Below are positions 26,358-35,160 of a stretch of 64,000 nucleotides of DNA, in pieces. The stretch spans positions 1 through 64,000 of the forward strand of contig NZ_JAIVAE010000016.1 of assembly GCF_020171785.1 (NCBI RefSeq), in the 5' to 3' direction. Source of the DNA: Guptibacillus hwajinpoensis. Lineage in GTDB: Bacteria; Bacillota; Bacilli; Bacillales; Guptibacillaceae. The notes below the pieces were generated by a model, which searched no databases, was not told where the DNA came from, and was given only the letters and a program-made list of their open reading frames with translations. A program made the position numbers and the translations under genes. Positions within the stretch are counted from its first letter, which is position 1; every line of letters starts with the position of its first letter.

Positions 26358-28270
26358 ACATTACCCTAGTCGGAAATGGGCAGCTTCAAGATTGCATAGC
26401 AGAGCAACTCGCTCCCCACTCTTCCCTCACGCTTCGATCAGATTTTGAAGAACCAATACCTCTGGACACATCCTTGTTGCTCGTTATTCACGACAACTGG
26501 AATCCGTCCATCCATAAACAAGCGGAAGAAATGGCACGAGAGCTCGGCATCAATTGGCTACGCGCCTTCTTCTCATTTGGCGAAGGGGTGATCGGTCCAC
26601 TCGTTCGCCCCGGTCAAGAAGGCTGTTCACAGTGTGCCGATACGCGAAAGATGATGGCCGCAACCGATCGGGAGGATCTATGGAAAATTCAACAATCTTT
26701 CACCGATGGGAACTCTGTTCAGGATCAATGGGTTTCACAAATAGGCCTCCTTCATATGGCTCAATTGATTATTAATGAAGTGCTCGCGCCCCGTTCTACA
26801 GAATTAGACGGAGCGATTTATCTTCTAAACATGGCAACTCTTGAAAGCTCTCGCCACCGGATCTTACCAGACGCTTATTGTTCTGTGTGCAGTTCTCTTC
26901 CAGAAGACACGGAGGCGGTGATAACGTTAAAACCAAGTCTAAAAGTCAGCGGCTACCGCACTCGGTCGATCGACGACTTACGCAACGTGCTCTCAAAGGA
27001 TTACCTCGACTCACGCACAGGCCTTTTAAATCGCCTCATGATCGATTTTGAAACAACGTATGCGGATGCGATTGTGAACCTCCCTCTCTTTAACGGAAAT
27101 GAAGGTGCGGCAGGAAGAACGAATTCGTATGCGATGAGTCAAATGACAGCGATATTGGAAGGATTAGAACGCTCATGCGGGATCGATCCGAAAGGAAAAA
27201 GAACCGTTGTGCACGATTGCTATCGTAACCTGGACCGCGCTTTAAACCCGCTTCATCTCGGCGTTCATGCTGAGGAACAGTATGCAGAAAAAGGGTATCC
27301 GTTCGCTCCTTTTCATCCTGATCGAAAAATGAACTGGGTGTGGGGCTACTCCCTTCTTAAAAAAGAACCTATTCTCGTACCTGAGCGTCTCGCTTATTAC
27401 AGCATGGGCTGTGGGGATGGGTTTGTGTTTGAGACGTCAAACGGCTGTGCGATCGGAGGAAGTCTTGAGGAAGCCATCTTCTATGGCATGATGGAAGTGC
27501 TTGAACGCGACTCTTTTCTCATCACCTGGTACGCCCAGCTTCCGCTCCCGCAAATTGATCCTTACTCATCAAACGACGAAGAGCTCCACTTAATGATCGA
27601 CCGCATGCAAGAGTTAACGGGCTATGACCTTTATTTATACAATGCCACGATGGAACACGGCATTCCGTGTATTTTAACGATTACGAAGAACCGCACCTCT
27701 GATACCGAACGCTTAAATTTAATGTGTGCAGCTGGTGCCCATCTCGATCCCGTTCGTGCAGTGAAAAGCGCGATCTTTGAAAGTGTTGGCATGATTACCC
27801 CGTTAAATAAAGAATTTAAAAAGAAGAAAGATGACTTTTTAGCTATGTATCATGACGCTTCGCTTGTTAAGAAAATGGATGATCATGGCATGCTTTATGG
27901 ACTTCCTGAAGCAGAAGAACGCCTTCACTTTTTACTAAATCAAAACCAACCGCTACAAACCTTCCAGGAGGCCTTTCAACCAGCAAATCCTCATAATGAT
28001 CTTACAGAGGATCTCAATAACCTGTTACAAAACTTCCGTCACTTAAACTTAGATGTAATCGTCGTTGATCAAACGACACCTGAAATTAAGCGGAACGGAC
28101 TCCACTGCGCAAAAGTGATCATCCCAGGCATGCTGCCGATGACATTCGGCCATCACTTAAGACGTGTCACCGGATTAAGCCGAGTATTAACGGTTCCGAA
28201 ACAATTAGGGTATGTAGATCGAGAACTAACAATGGAGGAGCTTAACCCTTATCCGCATCCATTTCCGTAA
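26354..28270 (+). CDS. YcaO cyclodehydratase of the TOMM bacteriocin
   Basis: A 638-residue fused docking-YcaO protein starting at GTG inside the previous stop region. The N-terminal part has two CxxC pairs (GCSQCADT near 94 and YCSVCSSL near 177) that form the structural zinc site of cyclodehydratase partner domains. The YcaO domain (about 220-638) has the ATP-binding blocks (GTSNGCAIGGSLEEAIFYGMMEVLERD-type, here with EEAIFYGMMEVLERDS) and ends in the Pro-rich NPYPHPFP tail required by TOMM enzymes. It should convert Cys residues of the precursor to thiazolines using ATP. Confidence 0.92.
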   Translation: MNITLVGNGQLQDCIAEQLAPHSSLTLRSDFEEPIPLDTSLLLVIHDNWNPSIHKQAEEMARELGINWLRAFFSFGEGVIGPLVRPGQEGCSQCADTRKMMAATDREDLWKIQQSFTDGNSVQDQWVSQIGLLHMAQLIINEVLAPRSTELDGAIYLLNMATLESSRHRILPDAYCSVCSSLPEDTEAVITLKPSLKVSGYRTRSIDDLRNVLSKDYLDSRTGLLNRLMIDFETTYADAIVNLPLFNGNEGAAGRTNSYAMSQMTAILEGLERSCGIDPKGKRTVVHDCYRNLDRALNPLHLGVHAEEQYAEKGYPFAPFHPDRKMNWVWGYSLLKKEPILVPERLAYYSMGCGDGFVFETSNGCAIGGSLEEAIFYGMMEVLERDSFLITWYAQLPLPQIDPYSSNDEELHLMIDRMQELTGYDLYLYNATMEHGIPCILTITKNRTSDTERLNLMCAAGAHLDPVRAVKSAIFESVGMITPLNKEFKKKKDDFLAMYHDASLVKKMDDHGMLYGLPEAEERLHFLLNQNQPLQTFQEAFQPANPHNDLTEDLNNLLQNFRHLNLDVIVVDQTTPEIKRNGLHCAKVIIPGMLPMTFGHHLRRVTGLSRVLTVPKQLGYVDRELTMEELNPYPHPFP

Positions 28271-28289
28271 CGTGGCGAGGAGGTAAGTC

Positions 28290-29966
28290 ATGGATCTCGA
28301 CCTATTTTTACACCAGCTTCATTTTCAAAATGAACGTGTGACACCAGCGAACTGGGAAGTGAATTGGGACGATGCTCCTCATCCGTATAAGCTGTACCGT
28401 CATCTGCAGGAGTTCCGTCTTCCTGATGAAATACCACTAGTCATAAAAGATCGGCCTAACCTGAATAAAATCGCCCATTTTCTCTGGTATACGTATGGGC
28501 TGACTCAGTTTAACCAAACCGCTTTTTCTTCTTCCACAGGGGAAGAAGTAGCTGAAACAATGCAAGGATTCCGCCGCTTCCCTCCTTCGGGTGGCGGCTT
28601 ATATCCAAGCGAACTTTATGTATATCTGAAACTAGAAGACTTACTACACGGAATCTACCACTACGACGTCGTTCACCATCGCCTTCTTCTGCTTCGAAAG
28701 GGGAATTTTGATTCCTACTTAACACGCGCACTTGGCAACAGCTCTTCCCTTTCCAAGTGTTTTGGGGCGGTCATCATCACGACAATGTTTTGGAAAAACT
28801 TCTTTAAGTACCACAACTTTTCGTATCGTCTTCAAGGATTGGATGCTGGTGCGCTGATCGGGCAGCTATTAGAGGTGAGTAAACGCTGTTGTTTTCATCC
28901 TAAGGTTCATTTTCAGTTTCTCGATCATGCTGTTAATCATCTACTCGGGCTAGACGGTAAGGAGGAAAGCACTTATGCCGTTATTCCTCTTTCAGAGCAA
29001 AAGATCCCACATGAGAAGACTCTAGGTAAATGCACTACAACTGCATTGAGTCAAACCATTCCGGAGATCAAAACGACCCATGTGCAACGTTCGCAAAACG
29101 TATTGCCTTTTTCTGAAATCGCACAGCTTCATCAGGAGACGCTACTTGAAGCTACGGAGTTCTTTCGGCAATTAGAAGCGAGACAAGAAAAAATAGATTA
29201 CAAGGTTCACATCGCTTTGCCAGCAGTACAGAAGAAACTATCCCAAAACTTCACCCACGCTTGCCTAAATCGCTATTCTCCTGAAATGGATTTTCGTGCA
29301 CAGCGAGTAAATCAGGTTCAGCTTGCTTCACTGCTTAAGGAAAGCATGGACTCCTATGGATACGATAACGATCTGAATAACGAAGAAAACCAGAAATCGA
29401 GGGTCTCCATTTATGGCTGCTTTTATCAGATTGACGGCATTCCAAATGGAGCCTATCTCTATGACGCCGCTTCTCATTCTCTCCTACTTATTCAAGAAGG
29501 TGACTTTCGTTTTCGCCTCCAGGCTGGGATGTCCCTTCACAATGTTAATCTGCATCAAGTTCCAGTTTGTCTTCATATCGTCGGGGACCGTACACATCAT
29601 AAAGGCGAACTTGGCTACAGAGGGTATCGCATTCAACACATGGAAGCGGGTATGCTGCTTCAGCGAATCTTGTTAACCGCGAGCGCACTTGGCATGAACG
29701 GCCATCCCCTGCTTGGATTTGATATCAATGGGGTGGATGAGATATATGATCTGGAAGGTTCACAGAAGACGACGATTATCCAAGTGCCTGTTGGGTTTCA
29801 TTGGGCTAAGAGCTGGTTGGTTGGGGGGATTGGCTGGGGATCGCTGGGGATCGCTGGGAATAGCTGGGGGGATCGCTGGGACGGTTCTGCTGATTCTCCT
29901 GAGAATCATGGCACAAGTTGTGGTCTACACAAAGGGTGCATCATGAACGGTAACCCCATTGAATAA
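28290..29966 (+). CDS. SagB-type FMN dehydrogenase (two nitroreductase-like domains)
   Basis: A 558-residue protein with GAGGAGG before the ATG. Two related halves: 60-240 (RRFPPSGGGLYPSELYVYL, LQGLDAGALIGQLL) and about 330-510 (YRGYRIQHMEAGMLLQRIL, ALGMNGHPLLGFD), as in SagB/ThcOx oxidases, which use FMN to oxidise thiazolines to thiazoles. It is the last gene of the maturation operon. The natural protein seems to end near KSWLVGGIG; the last about 47 residues (from WGSLGIAGNSWGDRWD on) are encoded by tandem GATCGCTGGG units and repeat R2 and look like an acquired tail. Core activity should be kept. Confidence 0.85.
   Translation: MDLDLFLHQLHFQNERVTPANWEVNWDDAPHPYKLYRHLQEFRLPDEIPLVIKDRPNLNKIAHFLWYTYGLTQFNQTAFSSSTGEEVAETMQGFRRFPPSGGGLYPSELYVYLKLEDLLHGIYHYDVVHHRLLLLRKGNFDSYLTRALGNSSSLSKCFGAVIITTMFWKNFFKYHNFSYRLQGLDAGALIGQLLEVSKRCCFHPKVHFQFLDHAVNHLLGLDGKEESTYAVIPLSEQKIPHEKTLGKCTTTALSQTIPEIKTTHVQRSQNVLPFSEIAQLHQETLLEATEFFRQLEARQEKIDYKVHIALPAVQKKLSQNFTHACLNRYSPEMDFRAQRVNQVQLASLLKESMDSYGYDNDLNNEENQKSRVSIYGCFYQIDGIPNGAYLYDAASHSLLLIQEGDFRFRLQAGMSLHNVNLHQVPVCLHIVGDRTHHKGELGYRGYRIQHMEAGMLLQRILLTASALGMNGHPLLGFDINGVDEIYDLEGSQKTTIIQVPVGFHWAKSWLVGGIGWGSLGIAGNSWGDRWDGSADSPENHGTSCGLHKGCIMNGNPIE
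29832..29895 (+). repeat. Repeat R2 with tandem GATCGCTGGG units in sagB 3' end
   Basis: Four imperfect 10-12-base units (GGATCGCTGG type) lead into GGGACGGTTCT (29878-29888) and GCTGATT. The block is translated in frame as the C-terminal tail of the SagB-type protein. Confidence 0.75.
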
Positions 29967-30201
29967 GATTTATCAAATCACTAGAGCGAGTTGCACTTTT
30001 CCGCTGACTTCTCGAGATTTCAAATATTCCTTACTATTGGATTTTATTGTTTCCATCATGAAGAGTATGAAAATATAAAAGAAACTTTAGCAGTCCATAC
30101 AGGCTGGCCAGATTTTGAACGATTATTTTATCGATGAAAGCTTTTCCGTATTTCCTAAAGAGGGTAACTATATTAAGTCAATGCAAAATACCCCCTTCAC
30201 G
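29967..30201 (+). other. Intergenic stretch with a short decayed coding trace
   Basis: No intact gene. A plus-strand frame around 30050-30140 reads FHHEEYENIKETLAVHTGWP then ends at a TGA. It has protein-like composition but no start and no family that I recognise; probably a gene remnant. Confidence 0.35.
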
Positions 30202-30241
30202 AAAAGGAGTGCTAATCGACTGAACCATTAGCACTCCTTTT
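30202..30241. terminator. Bidirectional terminator
   Basis: A perfect 15-bp stem (AAAAGGAGTGCTAAT with ATTAGCACTCCTTTT) between the sagB-type gene and the convergent GNAT gene. Confidence 0.85.
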
Positions 30242-30276
30242 ACTTTTCTTAATATTCTGCACCATAGAAAACGCCC

Positions 30277-30732
30277 CTATAACTCCAACCTCATAAACAC
30301 ACTATTCGGATCTTTCCTATACCCCGCAAACGGCTGACACTCTTGAAATCCGAAGCTTTCATACAAACGCCTGGCCGGCTGAAAGACCTCCATTGAACCC
30401 GTTTCCAGACTCAACCGCTCGTATCCACGCGCTTTCGCTTCATCAATAATGTGTTGAAGAAGTCTTTTCGCGACACCCTTTCTTAAATGAGCAGAAGCTG
30501 TTTTCATGGACTTAATCTCAGCATGCACAATGTTTAATTCCTGAAGAGCTACACATCCAACTAAGTCACCCGCTTCCCAAGCACTCCAAAATGTAATCTC
30601 ACGCTTTCGCAATCCGTCTAGATCCAGCGCATGCTTACTTTCCGGTGGAGAATGTTTTTGCATACTTACGATATGATCCCTCAATAATTCAGCCACTTCT
30701 GGTCCTTTTAAATCATCTACTTTAATCTGCAA
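30277..30732 (-). CDS. GNAT family N-acetyltransferase (YsnE-like)
   Basis: A 151-residue GNAT protein. The TTG at 30732 fits AAGGAG 8 bases upstream better than the overlapping GTG. Acetyl-CoA loop HLRKGVAKRLLQHIIDEA and the C-terminal FQPARRLYESFGFQECQPF are close to the YsnE/PA4866-like group. Substrate unknown. Confidence 0.8.
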   Translation of the reverse strand: MQIKVDDLKGPEVAELLRDHIVSMQKHSPPESKHALDLDGLRKREITFWSAWEAGDLVGCVALQELNIVHAEIKSMKTASAHLRKGVAKRLLQHIIDEAKARGYERLSLETGSMEVFQPARRLYESFGFQECQPFAGYRKDPNSVFMRLEL

Positions 30733-30820
30733 TGAACTCACTCCTTTATCGGTACATTGCTCGCTTTTTCATGATAATCAAAACAAATCACTCGATCGTA
30801 ATATCATATTCGGAATCAAA

Positions 30821-30948
30821 GGGACGGTTCTGCTAATTTAGCGAGCGTTAGATAAAGAGTTAGTGCTCACAAACATACCCTGCCTTTCTTTAGGCAGGGC
30901 TTTTCTCATTTATATTTTTGAACTACTCTGCATCGCGAGAACCGTCCC
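30821..30948. repeat. R2 pair flanking a terminator hairpin
   Basis: GGGACGGTTCT (30821-30831) and its inverse AGAACCGTCCC (30938-30948) enclose a strong hairpin (CCCTGCCT with AGGCAGGG, 30878-30899). The same plan, R2 then hairpin then inverted R2, recurs at 45823-45929. Confidence 0.75.
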
Positions 30949-31031
30949 AGCGAAACAAAACACCAGCGAAACACCAGCGAAACAGCGAGAACCGTCCCAG
31001 CGAAACACTAGCGGAAACACCACCAAAACAC
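30938..31031 (-). repeat. 11-bp tandem repeats with two inverted R2 cores
   Basis: AGAACCGTCCC occurs at 30938 and 30988, exactly 50 bp apart, interleaved with units of the form AGCGAAACACC or close variants. The block ends next to the stop codon of the DegT-type aminotransferase gene. Confidence 0.75.
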
Positions 31032-32243
31032 CTAGAACAACTCTTCAGCTACCTCTTTAATAATTACCGCCACAACCCTACAATCCTTCAGCGTGAAAGT
31101 CAGCGGTATACGAAAATCACAAAGATAATCCAAGACGTTTCCAGTAGCAGATAAAAACGTTTCTTCTTCAATGTATTGCCAGCTTTCATACCGACTTGTA
31201 AACCCTTTTGGTTCTAAGCTACCAAACCACTTGAGCTCGACACCTCTATTGGCGCATTCGTTAATAAAGGCGGTCACTGCTTCTTTGTCGGTATTCATGA
31301 TTGTAAACTGAAAGGAAGACCCGACGTAGCCCTCCTTCTCCCTTCTTGTTGGAATGCGAATGCCTTTAGCCTCTTTTAACTCTGCCTCAATTAGCTCATA
31401 TCGCTCATTCCATCTCCTGCATCGGTCATCCAGATGAGGGAGCTGTCCTCTTATAAGTGCTGCTATGAGATTCGACATTCGAAGACTAAAGTTCGGAATG
31501 TGCTTTTTGTGTTTCTCAAAGACATCTAATGGTGGTCTCGAAAGATGCTTTTCATAAAGCATATAGGAGCCAGAGTATAGAATGGCTTTTGCTATAATAT
31601 CTTCGTCGTCAGTCACCAATAAACCGCCTTCTCCTGAATTGATATGCTTGTATGTCTGGGTAGAAAAGCATCCTACCGCTCCAAATGTTCCTGTATATCG
31701 TCCCCCAAAACTTGCTCCCATTGTATGGGCACAATCCTCTATAAGCGTGATTCCTAATCGGTTGCAAATCTCAACCACGCGATCCATGTCAGCAATATGA
31801 CCTCTCATGTGTGAAAGAAGGAAGGTTTTCGCACCTGTTTCAAGCGCCTTACGCTCTAAATCATCTAGATCGGTCACATAGTCTTCTGTAATTTCTACAA
31901 GGACTGGCTTTGCTCCTGCGTTTTCAATCGCACCTGGTACTGGCGCAAGAGTGAAGGCATTACAGAGAACGAGATCACCCGGTTCCACACCTACACTTTT
32001 GAGCGCTACATACATCGTGCTTCCGCACGAGGAGAAGCCCGCACAGTACGTCGATCCGACGTACTCCGAAAACTCTTTTTCTAGTAAACTTGTATCAGAT
32101 ACTTCACCTTCTAACGTATTGTATCGGTGCAAACGACCGGACTGAAGAAGTTCCTGACTCCGCTCAATCGCTTCTAATGGGATAGGCTCCTGACGGGTAA
32201 ATTCCTTATTAAAACGAACAACATGGTTTGACTGACTGCTCAC
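31032..32243 (-). CDS. DegT/DnrJ/EryC1/StrS family PLP aminotransferase
   Basis: A 403-residue protein from a GTG start with GGAGG 8 bases upstream. Family landmarks: FSSCGSTMYVALKSVGV (cofactor phosphate), EDCAHTMGASF (Asp to pyridine N), and the Schiff-base lysine in TQTYKHINSGEGG. Most members aminate nucleotide-bound keto sugars, but here no sugar-nucleotide genes are near. Instead it follows a HisD-like dehydrogenase and may transaminate the resulting aldehyde or ketone. A small terminator-like hairpin separates them, so it may be only partly co-expressed. Confidence 0.85.
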   Translation of the reverse strand: MSSQSNHVVRFNKEFTRQEPIPLEAIERSQELLQSGRLHRYNTLEGEVSDTSLLEKEFSEYVGSTYCAGFSSCGSTMYVALKSVGVEPGDLVLCNAFTLAPVPGAIENAGAKPVLVEITEDYVTDLDDLERKALETGAKTFLLSHMRGHIADMDRVVEICNRLGITLIEDCAHTMGASFGGRYTGTFGAVGCFSTQTYKHINSGEGGLLVTDDEDIIAKAILYSGSYMLYEKHLSRPPLDVFEKHKKHIPNFSLRMSNLIAALIRGQLPHLDDRCRRWNERYELIEAELKEAKGIRIPTRREKEGYVGSSFQFTIMNTDKEAVTAFINECANRGVELKWFGSLEPKGFTSRYESWQYIEEETFLSATGNVLDYLCDFRIPLTFTLKDCRVVAVIIKEVAEELF

Positions 32244-32262
32244 CTACAAAACCTCCAATTCA

Positions 32263-32285
32263 GAAAAGCCCCCTAAGGGCTTTTC
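32263..32285 (-). terminator. Hairpin between the HisD-like and DegT genes
   Basis: GAAAAGCCC pairs with GGGCTTTTC around 5 bases; the T-run is short, so read-through is possible. Confidence 0.6.
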
Positions 32286-32312
32286 CATCTTGATTATCTA
32301 GCTTCTACTGTA

Positions 32313-33602
32313 TTAAGTATGGGACGGCGTTTTCTCACGCTGAAATTTTTTCTCCCGTAACTCAGCTGTCACCGCGTGGGCTTCCATTCCCTCATAGCGA
32401 CACTGTCTTGCAATAATTGGAGCCAGTTTTTCGCTCGCTTCACGTGTACATCTTTGATAGGTGACGGTTTTAAGAAACTTCCCTATCCATAGGCCACCTG
32501 TATAACGTGCTGCCTTCTCAGTTGGCAGGATATGATTCGTACCTATTCCTTTGTCACCGTATGTAACGGTTGTTTCTTCTCCTAAGAATAAAGAACCGTA
32601 GTTTCGAAGATTCTCAAGATAGAAGTCAAGGTCCTCTGCTTGCACCTGCACGTGCTCAATGGCATAATCATCTGCTACCTTTACAGCTTCGAACTTGTCT
32701 TCAACAAGAATGATCTCGCCATTTTTCTCCCAGGAAGCTTCCGCAACTTCACGAGTTCCTAGAGAACCGATTTGCTTTTTCATTTCTTCCTGAACGCTTT
32801 TTGCAAATGATTCTGACGTCGTAATAAGGATCGTCACTGCGTTGAAGTCATGCTCGCACTGTCCCCAAATATCTGCCGCAACGAGTTCAGCGTCAGCATG
32901 CTCATCCGCGATTATTAAGTTTTCACTCGGACCGGCAATCTGATCGATTCCCACTTGACCAAACACCTGTCTTTTCGCTTCAGCAACAAACGCGTTTCCC
33001 GGACCAACGATGAAATCAACTGGTTTAATCCCTTCGATTCCGTAAGCCATCGTCCCGATCGCCTGGATTCCTCCAAGAGAATAAATTTCGTCAACTCCCG
33101 CCTGATCCATCGCGTACAGAACGCCAGGATGAATACCCTCGCCTTTTTGAGAAGGTGTGCATGCGATGACTCTTTCCACTCCAGCTACTTTAGGTGGAAT
33201 CATACTCATCTGCACAGAAGCAACGATCGGAAATCGTCCCCCAGGAACATATGCACCAACAGAAGAGATAGGAATTAGCTTCTGACCAAGGATAACACCA
33301 GGCTGCATCTCTTTCTCAAATCCTCTTAACGTTTCGAGCTGAGCTTCAGCGAATTGGCGAACTTGACTCTGGCAATAGCGCGTATCGTCTTTAAACGTTT
33401 CTGGAAGTGTCTTAATCGCCTTTTGAATTTCTTCTTCTGAGACCCGGAAAGATTCAGGATTCCAGTTATCGAACTTTTTCGATAATCTCCGTACGGCCTC
33501 CTCCCCATGTAACTTAATTCCACTCAGTTCCTTTGTAACGATTTCGCCTACTCCAGAATTGTTATTTTCAATATTCCGACTTTTTCCTTTAAATATTTTC
33601 AT
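32313..33602 (-). CDS. HisD-family NAD-dependent alcohol dehydrogenase
   Basis: A 429-residue protein. The ATG at 33602 follows GGGAGATG; an upstream frame was discarded. It has the histidinol dehydrogenase fold: SVGAYVPGGRFP, the FIVGPGNAFVAEAKR nucleotide loop, GPSENLIIADEHADAELVAAD, the zinc-site QCEHD, and the C-terminal TNHILPTEKAARYTGGLW. No other histidine genes are near. It resembles the paralogues that oxidise other amino or sulfonated alcohols, such as sulfopropanediol 3-dehydrogenase HpsN. Its place in a permease/PLP/RidA operon supports a catabolic rather than biosynthetic role. Substrate unproven. Confidence 0.85.
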   Translation of the reverse strand: MKIFKGKSRNIENNNSGVGEIVTKELSGIKLHGEEAVRRLSKKFDNWNPESFRVSEEEIQKAIKTLPETFKDDTRYCQSQVRQFAEAQLETLRGFEKEMQPGVILGQKLIPISSVGAYVPGGRFPIVASVQMSMIPPKVAGVERVIACTPSQKGEGIHPGVLYAMDQAGVDEIYSLGGIQAIGTMAYGIEGIKPVDFIVGPGNAFVAEAKRQVFGQVGIDQIAGPSENLIIADEHADAELVAADIWGQCEHDFNAVTILITTSESFAKSVQEEMKKQIGSLGTREVAEASWEKNGEIILVEDKFEAVKVADDYAIEHVQVQAEDLDFYLENLRNYGSLFLGEETTVTYGDKGIGTNHILPTEKAARYTGGLWIGKFLKTVTYQRCTREASEKLAPIIARQCRYEGMEAHAVTAELREKKFQREKTPSHT

Positions 33603-33638
33603 TCTTCTCATCTCCCTATGATTTAATAGCGGCATTCT

Positions 33639-35087
33639 TTAACCTGTCGTCTTTTTAAGATCTAATAAATCTACTTCTTTAGGGTCTTGCTTTCCGGTAA
33701 TTAAATAATTCATCTGCTCATTTGGTGTTTGACGGTATTTCTTTCCGTTAATGATATAAAACAGAATACCTAACGCAACCCAGGCGATAAACGCATACCA
33801 TGAAGGAAGCGATAAAAACGCGGGTGAAGCTGGTACAAATAGAAGGGCAAGGAAGATCGCACTGATCACAGCACCAAGCGAAGTAAGAAACTTTTGACGG
33901 AAATGATCGTTCCATGTGAAAAATCGGTAAGCTGAGCAACATGTATACAAATACGCAATCGCTACTCCAGTTGCCGTCATATCCACAACCCAGAGAAGCG
34001 CCTGTCGACCAAACCACGGGGCAACTAAGCACATGACAGATGCGGCAATGATGCCAACGTAAGGTGTATTAAACTTTGGATGTACTTTCGTAAATGCCTT
34101 AGGAAGAATACCTGCTCGCCCCATTGAGAATAGCATTCGACTAGAGGACACGAGGAATCCGTTAATTCCGGTAAAAATCCCCATACACAGTGCAATCGTT
34201 AGCACGATGAGACCAACATTCCCAAACAAGTTTACAGAAACGTCCCCTGTTCCCCACGACGGTGTAGTAGCTACTAGCTCCTGCCACGGTGCTCCCATTG
34301 CAGTCGAATAGACCATAAGGGAGTACACCGCAGCACCACTCGCAAGCGAGAGGATCATCAGCTTGAACGCTTTTTTCGCAGAAAAATTAAACTCCTCGGA
34401 TGCTTGCGCAATGTTATTGAATCCGGAATATGCCCATGGGGCTGTTGCGACAATAATCAGAATGGCAGACCACGGAGAAATATCAGGGTTAAACGATGGC
34501 TGCAAGTTCGAAAACGACGTAGCTGGATGTAGAGTCATTCCTAAAGCGATTAAGATAACCCCAGCAAAAAGAGTGACACAAAAGATAAACTGCGCTCTTC
34601 CTGTTAAACTAGCCCCCCGAATGTTTAAGTAGCAAAACACAATGAGGGCAATTGCGACGAGAACAATTTGACTGAAATAAATGTCCCATCCAGAGATAGA
34701 GTACATATATCCCAGCTCGACGATACTCGGAAAAAGGAACTTGAGTAGAACGATCAAAGCAGATGCATTCAAAGCAACCGATGAAATATAGGAGAGCGTT
34801 ACGAACCATCCGCATATGTACGCATGTGTTCGCCCAAGATTCAGATACGTGTAGACAAACTCGCCTCCTGAAACCGGGAACTTATTGACAAGAAATCCGT
34901 AACTGACAGCAATAACCATAATCAATAGGGCACCAATTATGTAGCCTAAGATTGCACCGATAGGTCCTGATAATGCGAGCCAATCGGCTGGTAGGACAAA
35001 AGCGCCCCAACCAATCGCCGATCCAAATGCAATGGCCCACACCCATGTAGGCTTCAACGTCTTTGACAGTTCGTTTCGTTTCTCCAT
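33639..35087 (-). CDS. APC superfamily amino acid permease
   Basis: A 482-residue integral membrane protein with 12 predicted helices. Helix 1 has the broken glycine-rich substrate site (AFGSAIGWGAFVLP) and helix 6 starts WAYSGFNNIAQASEEF, as in APC transporters. It should take up an amino acid or amine, presumably the substrate for the adjacent PLP enzyme and dehydrogenase, in symport with a cation. It lies 36 bases from the HisD-like gene and in line with the whole operon. Confidence 0.88.
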   Translation of the reverse strand: MEKRNELSKTLKPTWVWAIAFGSAIGWGAFVLPADWLALSGPIGAILGYIIGALLIMVIAVSYGFLVNKFPVSGGEFVYTYLNLGRTHAYICGWFVTLSYISSVALNASALIVLLKFLFPSIVELGYMYSISGWDIYFSQIVLVAIALIVFCYLNIRGASLTGRAQFIFCVTLFAGVILIALGMTLHPATSFSNLQPSFNPDISPWSAILIIVATAPWAYSGFNNIAQASEEFNFSAKKAFKLMILSLASGAAVYSLMVYSTAMGAPWQELVATTPSWGTGDVSVNLFGNVGLIVLTIALCMGIFTGINGFLVSSSRMLFSMGRAGILPKAFTKVHPKFNTPYVGIIAASVMCLVAPWFGRQALLWVVDMTATGVAIAYLYTCCSAYRFFTWNDHFRQKFLTSLGAVISAIFLALLFVPASPAFLSLPSWYAFIAWVALGILFYIINGKKYRQTPNEQMNYLITGKQDPKEVDLLDLKKTTG

Positions 35088-35160
35088 TCCTTCACCCTTC
35101 CTTAATAAAATTGCAAATTTTCTAGAGCACCTCTTTCCTATTTAGCAATAGATTGTAGGG

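Noticed and set aside
32313-33602. Histidine biosynthesis hisD
   Set aside because: No other his genes are present, and the neighbours are permease, PLP enzyme and RidA; a HisD paralogue in catabolism fits better.
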